Shown piece by piece: positions 8,993 to 16,936 of a stretch of DNA of 34,974 nucleotides. The stretch is taken from assembly GCA_014238855.1 (NCBI GenBank), contig JABAAH010000025.1, positions 2,235 to 37,208 on the forward strand. The letters are read 5' to 3'. The position numbers and the translations under genes were made by a program. The notes under the pieces were generated by a model. That model was not told the origin of the DNA, made no database searches, and saw only the letters and a program-made list of their open reading frames with translations. Position 1 is the first letter of the stretch; every line of letters begins with the position of its first letter. This DNA is from Planctomycetota bacterium (lineage in GTDB: Bacteria; Planctomycetota; Planctomycetia; Pirellulales; UBA1268).

Positions 8993-10288
8993 ATGTCTCA
9001 CGATCGTTATGCAAAATGTGTTGAGGATCGACACTCTAGGCGTGCAATTCTCTCAGGTATTGCCTCAACTCTTGGTGTAAGTCTCATGTCACCGTGGTCC
9101 AGTGTGCTTGAAGCAGCGCCTGCATCAAATGCTACAAAAGCTAAGAAGGTTATTTACTTCTATATGGGTGGAGCAATGAGTCATATCGACACATTTGATC
9201 CAAAACCCGATCGACCAGATATTCAGGGTGATGTTGGTGTTGTAAAAACAAAAACGCCTGGTGTTGTCTTTGGTGAACACATGACCAATCTGGCAGAACT
9301 ACAAGACAAGCTTGCGATCGTGCGATCGATGACAACCGAAACAGCTGATCACCAGAAGGCACGATACTGGTTACAAACCTCGTACCCAGTGCTTAATAGT
9401 ATTCGACATCCTTCAATGGGTGCATGGATTTCGAACGAAATGGGTAAGATAAACCAATCGTTGCCACCATATGTATTAGTAAACAGTGGTGGAAACGGTC
9501 ATCCTGGCGCAGGCTTTCTTGATCCATCGCTCACTCCCGTTCCCGTGGCTGATCCAGAAAAAGGAATCGAAAACACAGAGCTTCCAAGCTATCTAACGGA
9601 ATCTGTTTTCAAACGAAGGCTCACACTCGCTGATCGGATTGATTCGAATTTCAGAAAACGTTACGCAGGCTATCAGCTTGAGTCGTATAACCAGATGTAT
9701 AAAGATGCAGTCACGCTTATGGGTGGCGCTGATCTTGAAGCGTTTGATCTTACAAAGGAACCGGAAGAGGTACAGGAACGATACGGATCATCTCAAGTTG
9801 GACTTGGCGCCTTGCTCGCACGACGATTGGTCGAGGCTGACGTTCGTTTTGTACAAGTCGATTACGGCGGATGGGACATGCATAATGATGTTGCCACTGG
9901 CATGTCAACAAAAGGACCTGCTCTCGATCAAGCACTTGGTGCACTCATTCGTGACCTCGACAGTAGTGGCCTTCTCAATGAAACACTGATTGTTTTGGCA
10001 AGTGAATTCGGCAGGTCGCCAGGTATCAATCAAAATGCTGGTCGTGATCATCATCCCGCAGCTTTCTCATATCTACTTGCAGGAGCTGGCGTACAGGGTG
10101 GTGCTGTTTATGGAAAATCTGATGAAAAGGGACATGGCATTGATGAAGATCCTGTTGGTATCACAGACTTCAATAGCACGATCACAGTCGCCTGTGGTCT
10201 CGATCCAAACAAGGAGCATTTTGCTCCTAATGGCAGACCTTTCAAAATTGGTGGTGGTGGTGACCCAATTTATGATGTTTTGTCCTAG
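8993..10288 (+). CDS. DUF1501 family protein, probable Tat-exported
   Basis: 431 residues from ATG 8993, which has AGGAG 8 nt upstream; an in-frame ATG at 8927 would add 22 unconvincing residues. The N-terminus carries a twin-arginine-type signal, RHSRRAILSGIASTLG, followed by a hydrophobic stretch. The body has the DUF1501 features: FYMGGAMSHIDTFDPKP, ETADHQKARYWLQTSYP, VDYGGWDMHND, SEFGRSP and a late GRDHHP, consistent with the alkaline-phosphatase/sulfatase-like fold proposed for the family. Metal binding by the Asp/His motifs is likely. It is the usual partner of DUF1549/DUF1553 proteins, here the last gene of the set, and is followed directly by an intrinsic terminator. The substrate is unknown. 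Confidence 0.9.
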   Translation: MSHDRYAKCVEDRHSRRAILSGIASTLGVSLMSPWSSVLEAAPASNATKAKKVIYFYMGGAMSHIDTFDPKPDRPDIQGDVGVVKTKTPGVVFGEHMTNLAELQDKLAIVRSMTTETADHQKARYWLQTSYPVLNSIRHPSMGAWISNEMGKINQSLPPYVLVNSGGNGHPGAGFLDPSLTPVPVADPEKGIENTELPSYLTESVFKRRLTLADRIDSNFRKRYAGYQLESYNQMYKDAVTLMGGADLEAFDLTKEPEEVQERYGSSQVGLGALLARRLVEADVRFVQVDYGGWDMHNDVATGMSTKGPALDQALGALIRDLDSSGLLNETLIVLASEFGRSPGINQNAGRDHHPAAFSYLLAGAGVQGGAVYGKSDEKGHGIDEDPVGITDFNSTITVACGLDPNKEHFAPNGRPFKIGGGGDPIYDVLS

Positions 10289-10314
10289 TAAACGATTATC
10301 TCAATGAACTCAGT

Positions 10315-10348
10315 AAAAGCCGTGAAGCCCTCTTGCTTCACGGCTTTT
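10315..10348 (+). terminator. Intrinsic terminator after the DUF1501 gene
   Basis: Perfect 14-bp stem AAAAGCCGTGAAGC / GCTTCACGGCTTTT with a 6-nt loop, GC-rich core and terminal T4, 27 nt after the stop codon. The symmetric A4/T4 ends make it potentially bidirectional. It also argues against the in-frame ATG at 10304 as the start of the next gene. Confidence 0.85.
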
Positions 10349-10414
10349 GCATTTCTAGATTCTCCCACTAGAGAAGTCGCATTGATATCCAAATATCCCC
10401 GGAGAATTTCTTGT

Positions 10415-10702
10415 ATGGCGCGCTCCAAACAAAACTTTGCTCAGAAAATTCTTGGACTTATTACCTATGGTATGCCTGCTCCTGTTCGCCAGGTTGTCAC
10501 TTCACGATGGATCGCAATGCTTATCGTTATTGTTGTACCAATACTGGTTGTGAGCGGTGTTCTCTCTATCTCATGGAATGGTTATCGACCGAGCTTCAAT
10601 ATTGATCAGAAACGAGCAGTTCAAGTGGAACGGGACCTTGAAAAACAGGCGGCTCGAGCTGCTCAGGATTTGCGAACGATGGAAGATTCCAGACGTCGGT
10701 GA
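10415..10702 (+). CDS. Small single-pass membrane protein, unknown function
   Basis: 95 residues from ATG 10415, preceded by GGAG about 10 nt upstream; an earlier in-frame ATG at 10304 would overlap the terminator. About 28 residues of basic N-terminus (ARSKQNFAQK) lead into one strong transmembrane helix (WIAMLIVIVVPILVVSGVLS), followed by a charged, Arg/Glu-rich and probably helical tail (VERDLEKQAARAAQDLR). I do not recognise a family. It may be co-transcribed with the aminopeptidase P gene 38 bp downstream, although a hairpin lies between them. Confidence 0.65.
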   Translation: MARSKQNFAQKILGLITYGMPAPVRQVVTSRWIAMLIVIVVPILVVSGVLSISWNGYRPSFNIDQKRAVQVERDLEKQAARAAQDLRTMEDSRRR

Positions 10703-10723
10703 AAACCGTTCCATGTTTTCACC
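10698..10723 (+). terminator. Hairpin overlapping a stop codon, between the small membrane-protein gene and pepP
   Basis: Perfect 9-bp stem GGTGAAAAC (10698-10706) / GTTTTCACC (10715-10723) with an 8-nt loop. The TGA stop of the upstream gene (10700-10702) lies inside the left arm, and the right arm ends 17 nt before the next ATG. No T-run follows. Ribosomes finishing the upstream gene would melt it, so it may act as a translation-linked attenuator or a weak terminator. Confidence 0.4.
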
Positions 10724-10740
10724 AACCTGCGAGATAGCCA

Positions 10741-12039
10741 ATGCGACATGATCCAATTGATTCGGCCCTGTTCACTGAACATCGGAAGCTGTTAGCTGCC
10801 AAGCTTCCACCGAAAAGTGTCGCTATTGTGCATGCAGCTGATCCCCTCACAACAAATGGTGACGGTGTTGTGCGGTATGTCCCGGCAGCTGATCTTTTCT
10901 GGCTGACCGGAATAGAACAGCTCGAAAGTGTTGTTGTCCTCATCCCGGACTCAGTGAATCCAGCCGATCGAGAGATGCTTTTCATACGAGAACCAAATGC
11001 AAGCCTTGAAACGTGGGAAGGACACAGCCTCACCAAAGAAGAGGCACAAGCAATTTCCGGGATTCGTACTGTTTTCTGGTCTGACAACCTTGCTTCGACA
11101 CTCCATCCACTCCTCGTGGAAAAAGACTCTATAGTTCTCAATACGAATGAACACAGTCGTGCTGGTCTCGGTATTGAATCACGTGATCTGCGCATGGCAC
11201 ATCAGTTTCTTAATCGCTATCCACTACATTCGTTCCAAAGATTAGCGCCAACGTTACGTGAACTCCGCGCTGTAAAGAGTACTGCTGAAGTCGATATCAT
11301 TCGTGATGCTATCGCAATCACAAAACATGGTCTTAATAACGTTTTGTCACACCTGAAGCCAGGTGCCAAAGAATATGAACTCGAAGCAGAACTCATTGGG
11401 GAGTTTACCCGCCGCCGGGCAACTATGGGGTATGAACCCATTGTTGCTTCTGGAAAAAATGCCTGCACACTCCACTACATTGATAATAATGGTTCTTGCC
11501 AAGACGGTGATCTTCTTCTGATTGACGTCGGAGCAAATCATGCAAATTATACGGCAGACGTGACACGTGTTTTCCCTGTTTCCGGTCGTTTCACACCTCG
11601 ACAAAAAGAACTCTATCAGGCAGTACTTCGAGTATTACAGAGCTCGATCAAAAGAACTGTCATTGGTGCAACACTTTCACAATGGAAGTGGGACGCCCAG
11701 CATCAAATGGCTGAAGAACTCCTTGAACTCGGCCTCATTGATAAAAATCAATACGCATCTGATTCCATGGAAAATCCTGCATGCAAAAACTTTTTTATGC
11801 ATGGACTCGGTCATTCACTTGGTCTGGGTGTTCATGATCCAGCTCCGTCGAATGGACCCCTTGAGTCCGGTTGGGTCATGACGGTAGAGCCTGGCCTGTA
11901 TCTCCCTTCGGAGGGAATTGGGATACGCCTCGAAAATGATGTGCTGGTTACTGAGTCCGGGCCCGTCGATCTCTGTCAGGATATTCCTCTTGAGCCGAAT
12001 GATATTGAGGACTGGATAGCGTCCTCACAGAGTTCGTAA
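10741..12039 (+). CDS. pepP: Xaa-Pro aminopeptidase (aminopeptidase P, M24B family)
   Basis: 432 residues. The N-terminal AMP_N domain (about 1-140) has the typical RYVPAADLFWLTGIEQ segment (family form YR.D.DFYYLTGF). The C-terminal pita-bread domain carries all metal ligands: LLIDVGANHANYTADVTR (two Asp, near 262 and 273), HGLGHSLGLGVHD (His near 357), TVEPGLY (Glu) and IRLENDV (Glu). The enzyme removes N-terminal residues before proline using two Mn ions, in the cytoplasm. Length matches E. coli PepP (about 440). No good Shine-Dalgarno precedes the ATG, but it fits the start of the AMP_N domain. Confidence 0.93.
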   Translation: MRHDPIDSALFTEHRKLLAAKLPPKSVAIVHAADPLTTNGDGVVRYVPAADLFWLTGIEQLESVVVLIPDSVNPADREMLFIREPNASLETWEGHSLTKEEAQAISGIRTVFWSDNLASTLHPLLVEKDSIVLNTNEHSRAGLGIESRDLRMAHQFLNRYPLHSFQRLAPTLRELRAVKSTAEVDIIRDAIAITKHGLNNVLSHLKPGAKEYELEAELIGEFTRRRATMGYEPIVASGKNACTLHYIDNNGSCQDGDLLLIDVGANHANYTADVTRVFPVSGRFTPRQKELYQAVLRVLQSSIKRTVIGATLSQWKWDAQHQMAEELLELGLIDKNQYASDSMENPACKNFFMHGLGHSLGLGVHDPAPSNGPLESGWVMTVEPGLYLPSEGIGIRLENDVLVTESGPVDLCQDIPLEPNDIEDWIASSQSS

Positions 12040-12172
12040 TTGGCGGCAAAACGCCTCTTGTTTGCAGTGTTCACCCATCCCCTTGGTGATATTTTTATCC
12101 CAGATTTTGAATCTCATTACCACGAGATGCCATAGGGATAATTTTTTGGTACTCTTTTAGCTGTCCCTTACC

Positions 12173-12180
12173 AAGGAGGT
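12173..12180 (+). promoter_or_regulatory. Full-consensus ribosome binding site for the FKBP gene
   Basis: AAGGAGGT, the complete anti-16S complement, stands 4 nt before ATG 12185. It is the strongest ribosome site in the window; most genes here have partial or no matches. High expression of the isomerase is likely. Confidence 0.75.
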
Positions 12181-12184
12181 TTCC

Positions 12185-12670
12185 ATGCGTGCTCTTGCCA
12201 AACATTTTATGGCGTTGCTCGTTTCTCTTATTTTCGTGAGTGTCTTAACTATGGCCGCTGAATCACAATCTGCTGATATTCCTCTTCCGACATTACCTGA
12301 TGGCGCAGGCGCAACTGATGCATCAGCTCCAGGCAGTTTCACAAAAACTGCAACTGGTCTCGAATACCGTGTGTTACGTGCCGGCAGTGGTGAGAAACCA
12401 ACAGCTGCAGACACGGTATCAGTTCATTATCATGGTTGGCTCGACAATGGAACTGTCTTTGATAGTTCGTATAAGCGAGGTCAGTCCATTGAATTTCCAC
12501 TCAATGGTGTTATTCCTGGGTGGACCGAGGGCATGCAACTCGTTGCTCAAGGTGGCATGATCGAGCTTCAGATACCGAGTGCCATTGGCTATGGCGCGCG
12601 TGGTGCCCCACCGGTAATCCCAGCCAATGCAACATTGCATTTTGTAGTTGAATTACTGGATGTGAAATAA
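12185..12670 (+). CDS. Secreted FKBP-type peptidyl-prolyl cis-trans isomerase
   Basis: 161 residues: a signal peptide (basic start, hydrophobic core ending near TMAAESQSA), a short low-complexity linker, then a single FKBP domain of about 105 residues. Diagnostic segments are TGLEYRVLRAGSG, VSVHYHGWLDNGTVFDSSY, the GVIPGWTEGMQLV active-site strand, IPSAIGYGARGAPPVIPANA and the closing LHFVVELLDVK. It should catalyse prolyl isomerisation in the periplasm during folding of exported proteins. Single gene with its own strong ribosome site and terminator, so probably monocistronic. Confidence 0.93.
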   Translation: MRALAKHFMALLVSLIFVSVLTMAAESQSADIPLPTLPDGAGATDASAPGSFTKTATGLEYRVLRAGSGEKPTAADTVSVHYHGWLDNGTVFDSSYKRGQSIEFPLNGVIPGWTEGMQLVAQGGMIELQIPSAIGYGARGAPPVIPANATLHFVVELLDVK

Positions 12671-12677
12671 TGAAGAG

Positions 12678-12717
12678 ATGCTGGTGCGAGGGGAAACATA
12701 TCTCCTCGCACCAGCAT
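12678..12717 (+). terminator. Long hairpin terminator after the FKBP gene
   Basis: ATGCTGGTGCGAGGGGA pairs with TCTCCTCGCACCAGCAT over 17 positions (one G-T wobble) around a 6-nt loop, 7 nt after the stop codon. It is followed only by a weak TTTACTCTTT tract. The rest of the gap to 12923 holds no gene; a TTGACA hexamer at 12863-12868 is a possible -35 for gmd, but a matching -10 is not clear. Confidence 0.75.
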
Positions 12718-12866
12718 TTACTCTTTCACAGCCCAGATTCTCAGGCTGGGTATCTAGGATTCTTGTGACTCTTTTCGCCTGTCACGAAAGTTTTTCTCCC
12801 TCTGCCGTCACTCTTGGCGCATGTTCTCGAGCAACTCCTGCCCATGGGGTGAGTATGATGTATTGA

Positions 12867-13934
<1,068 letters not shown>

Positions 13935-13956
13935 CCTCCGGACACACTCATTGCCA

Positions 13957-15140
13957 ATGTCAAGCCGTGAGATTTACCTTGATCATGCTGCGACGACGCC
14001 TGTCGATCCTATTGTGGCCGATACGATGGCTCGCATTCAGACACGTTGTTTTGCAAACCCGGTAAGTCCACACGCTGCTGGCAGACGTGCATATCAAAAA
14101 CTTGATGAATCTCGTGCACAAATACTCGAGGATCTCAAATGCCCTGATGCCACACTTATTTTCACATCGGGTGCCACTGAAACCAACTATCTTGCTCTCT
14201 ATGGACTGAAGAATCGAGCACCGACAGCCTTCGGAATGCAGCCAAGTCCCTGAATGTCTCCTCTGCAGCTAAAGTGACCCTTCCACTGGATCAAAATGGC
14301 TGTCTCTGCACACGGAGTCTCAATGATTGGCTCTCTTCTAAAAAGCAAAACCCATCAGCCAAAACAGGTCCAACGAATGAAACAACGTCGACGATTCTTC
14401 TCGCGACAACGCTTGTATGTGGACAAACTGGCACAATAGAAAACATATCGGGAATTCATGAAATTCTCAAAGACTCCGGCACTCAATACACTCTTCACGT
14501 CGATGCAACCCAAGCTATGGGCAAAATACCGGTCTCCTTCATTGACATCAACGCAACAAGTCTTACTTTCGCTCCACATATATTGGTGGGCCACGCGGGA
14601 TAGGATGCCTTCTCGTGAAAAAACTTTGAATATACGCCTCTCTTTCCTGGCCCCCAGCAATTGGAAATTCGCGGTGGCACTGAACCCCTCGCATTAATAG
14701 CCGGCTGTCAGGAAGCAGTTCACCAAGCCATTACGCGTCAGAAGACGGAATCTCTACGTCTGGCAACATTGAAGAATACTTTCGAATCGATCGTTTGTGA
14801 GCATGCTAGACGTGTCGGCGTGAATCCTGTCATTCTTTGTCAAAACGCACCGCGTAGCCCACATATTACTACGATTGCCTTTCCTGGTATTGATCGCCAG
14901 GCTTTTATGATGGCTGCAGATCTCGATGGCATTGCAGTTGCAACAGGAACGGCCTGTGCAAGTGGTTCTCAAGAACCAGCTCCCGCACTTGTAGCAATGA
15001 ACCTTCCTAAGCCTGTGATTCAATCAGCTATTCGTTTTAGTTTTGGCTACACAACAAATGAATCTGACCTGACCGATGCTTCGAAGAAAATCTGTCAGAT
15101 TCTTAAAAATTGTACCTCGACGCACCTCATTTATCCCTGA
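13957..15140 (+). pseudogene. Cysteine desulfurase (NifS/IscS-like), disrupted by several frameshifts and an internal deletion
   Basis: Pieces of one cysteine desulfurase can be followed in order through changing frames. Frame 1 gives YLDHAATTPVDP through FTSGATETNYLALYGL up to a stop at 14251-14253. The segment LPLDQNGCLCT through HVDATQAMGKIP to LTFAPH is in frame 3, ending at the TAG 14601-14603. GGPRGIGCLLVKK is in frame 2. PLFPGPQQLEIRGGTEP through the active-site TACASGSQEPAPAL is again in frame 3, to 15140. Around 14210-14235 about 15-20 residues expected before the IEH motif are missing. At 14577-14590 the family motif H-K-x-x-GP-K/R-G has lost the PLP lysine. Near 14618-14623 an A6 run carries one base too many. 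Start set at ATG 13957, just after gmd. Intact homologues mobilise sulfur from cysteine for Fe-S clusters and tRNA thiolation. Confidence 0.8.
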
Positions 15141-15247
15141 TGATTGCAGCATATGAATGAATGTCATAACCTTTTCGTATCGAGGAGAGCTTGAATGGAT
15201 ACAGCTCTTTTTCCAATGGCATGGCTGCCTTCACATGACACCTCGAA

Positions 15248-16246
15248 ATGCAACGTAGCCTCACAATGGCAACTGTCACACCCAGCCAGCCACTATCTTT
15301 TGATCTTCTTTCGGGATTTACCACTGGGTTTTGCATTGAGAAGATAGTTTCTTCGGCTACTCAATCTGAATTTCAAACGCAAGCACCACAGGGTCTTCTT
15401 ATTGTTGGGTGCGGTGGCCAACAAGAGCTGCAAGAAAAATGGGTGTGCGATGTCATAAATCAATGGGAAACACGAACCGCCTTGAACAAAGGCGATGGTC
15501 TACCCAGTTTTTATACACGCACAGAAGGATCGGCCCTGTCGGAGGTCATCAGGAAATGTCGATCTGTGGGTTCACTTCTACCTGTTCAGAAATTGTTGAT
15601 GACAAATGATCAATCAGCAGCCAACTTGAACGACCGTTCAAGACTCTTTGTGATTACACGCTTTCACCGTATTTCAAAAAATGAATCTGATCAATTCCTG
15701 GCAAGTCTGTGTATTGACTTTCTCCTAGAAAATTCTTCTCTCCTCGTTGTAACTCTACCAAGCCATCCCACGACACTTGACCTTCATCCTGCTCTTGCAT
15801 CACGGTTATGTGCTGGTTTTTTACTTCCGATTTCGACCCATACTCCTTGCGTTGAGAAAATACCCCAACGTAGTTCTGCTTTAAACACATCACAAGGTTC
15901 AAAAGTACAGGCATCTCACAAAAAAATTCGACAAGAAATTGACCGCAAAACAACAGACGCTATAAAGAAAATTATCCGCACTGTAGCGAGACATTTTGAC
16001 GTACTGCCCGATGATATAACGAGCAATTCTCAACGGCGATGCCATGTGCGTCCAAGAGGATTCGCCATGTACTGTGTTCGAGAAATGACCAATCTCAGTA
16101 GTCACGACATTGGCCGTAATTTTGGTAGGCGTGATCACTCTACAGTTCTTCACAGCCTAAAAGTTACGACGAATATAATTCAGCAAGATCAGAGTGCCTG
16201 GGCTGACTTACAAGAAATTATCAGCACATTACAACTCACAAAATGA
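15248..16246 (+). CDS. dnaA: DnaA-like replication initiator with intact domain IV and degenerate AAA+ region
   Basis: 332 residues (bacterial DnaA is usually 440-500). Residues 237-312 are a good DnaA domain IV: IKKIIRTVARHFDV, RGFAMYCVREMTNLSSHDIG and the signature GRRDHSTVLHSL, so binding to DnaA boxes is expected. Residues 17-195 resemble the AAA+ fold in outline: SFDLLSGF matches the usual domain start, GLLIVGCGG the Walker A strand, LASRLCAGF the arginine-finger segment. However, Walker A reads GCGGQQEL with no GKT, the Walker B region reads RLFVITRFH with no DD, and most of the lid between about 195 and 235 is gone. Domains I and II are absent. The start is uncertain: ATG 15248 and ATG 15266 lack a ribosome site, while a good GAGGAG at 15182-15187 serves ATG 15195 in another frame. 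The position before dnaN, dciA and gyrB supports a replication role. Confidence 0.78.
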   Translation: MQRSLTMATVTPSQPLSFDLLSGFTTGFCIEKIVSSATQSEFQTQAPQGLLIVGCGGQQELQEKWVCDVINQWETRTALNKGDGLPSFYTRTEGSALSEVIRKCRSVGSLLPVQKLLMTNDQSAANLNDRSRLFVITRFHRISKNESDQFLASLCIDFLLENSSLLVVTLPSHPTTLDLHPALASRLCAGFLLPISTHTPCVEKIPQRSSALNTSQGSKVQASHKKIRQEIDRKTTDAIKKIIRTVARHFDVLPDDITSNSQRRCHVRPRGFAMYCVREMTNLSSHDIGRNFGRRDHSTVLHSLKVTTNIIQQDQSAWADLQEIISTLQLTK

Positions 16247-16936
16247 TGTTGTATTTGTGTTTGGAAACTGTTTGACATCCTGACATCTTTTTGTTGATTT
16301 CGCTGTTCTATTACAACTCAACATTTTTGGCTCACCGAAAACGCACGCTGCTTACTGAGAGCTTGCTTTGAATCATCAGCTACATAGTACTCTTCTTACT
16401 TGATATACCCATATACTGAACCTTTCAATCGATCTGATCAATCGATCGAACAACATCAAACTGGAAGCGAATACGACAACTTTGCAACAATGTACAAACA
16501 GAAGTTCCACTTTTTAATTTTCCGATGAGTCTCACTTTCAATATGCTAAAAACTCTTAATTTTAAGTTCTTCATCAGCATCTTGTCCTGCTAAGACCACT
16601 GGATTCCTATGTTTGTTTTACTGATGCAACTCAATTCTGCACGTGGTGTTACTACTTGTCTTACTGGTTCTCTTCCTTCTTTTAATTCTCTTTTTTTCTT
16701 ATAATAAAGAAGAATTAGTACGTCATACAAAGAGACGTTCACTATGCACGCAGCGGTTTCTCTACAAACGTGAACGCGACACCAAAACAAAGGCTTTTAT
16801 GGATAAAAAATTCTCATAAATTTTCTGTAAAATGCATAAAAATCAGGTAAATTAAGGGGTCCCCAGAGTGGTCGGCAAAGGTGCCTGGGTTCTGAATTTT
16901 GCTTTTGCCTCATTCTTCCCAAATAGTTTCTTTCAC
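16247..16936. other. oriC: Probable chromosomal replication origin (oriC) region between the dnaA-like gene and dnaN
   Basis: A 690-bp gene-free stretch, the longest in the window and clearly AT-richer than its surroundings, lies between dnaA-like and dnaN, the commonest position for bacterial oriC. Visible elements: an AT-rich block at 16795-16855, a candidate unwinding element; one near-match to a DnaA box at its left edge (TATGGATAA, the complement of TTATCCATA, one mismatch to TTATCCACA); a GATC-rich direct repeat at 16425-16447; a tandem TGACATCC/TGACATCT at 16273-16288; a pyrimidine-rich tract at 16667-16699 followed by TATAAT (16700-16705), a possible -10 for dnaN with a poor -35; and the palindromic GGGGTCCCC at 16856-16864. 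No cluster of consensus DnaA boxes was found, so the assignment rests mainly on position and base composition. Confidence 0.5.
16425..16447. repeat. GATC-rich 10-bp direct repeat in the probable origin
   Basis: TCAATCGATC occurs at 16425-16434 and 16438-16447 with a 13-bp period, and the block holds three GATC sites within 17 bp (16431, 16436, 16444). It could be an initiator or methylation-related site, but a chance repeat cannot be excluded. Confidence 0.4.

Noticed and set aside
10304..10414. Longer start (ATG 10304) for the small membrane protein
   Set aside because: It would place the coding start across the intrinsic terminator at 10315-10348, while ATG 10415 has its own ribosome site.
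14200..14630. Programmed ribosomal frameshifting in the cysteine desulfurase gene
   Set aside because: Several shifts in different directions, a missing segment and loss of the PLP lysine cannot be explained by one programmed site; no slippery site with a downstream stem was evident.
16868..16936. Longer dnaN from GTG 16868
   Set aside because: It adds 23 residues absent from sliding clamps; the product from ATG 16937 has the standard N-terminus and length.
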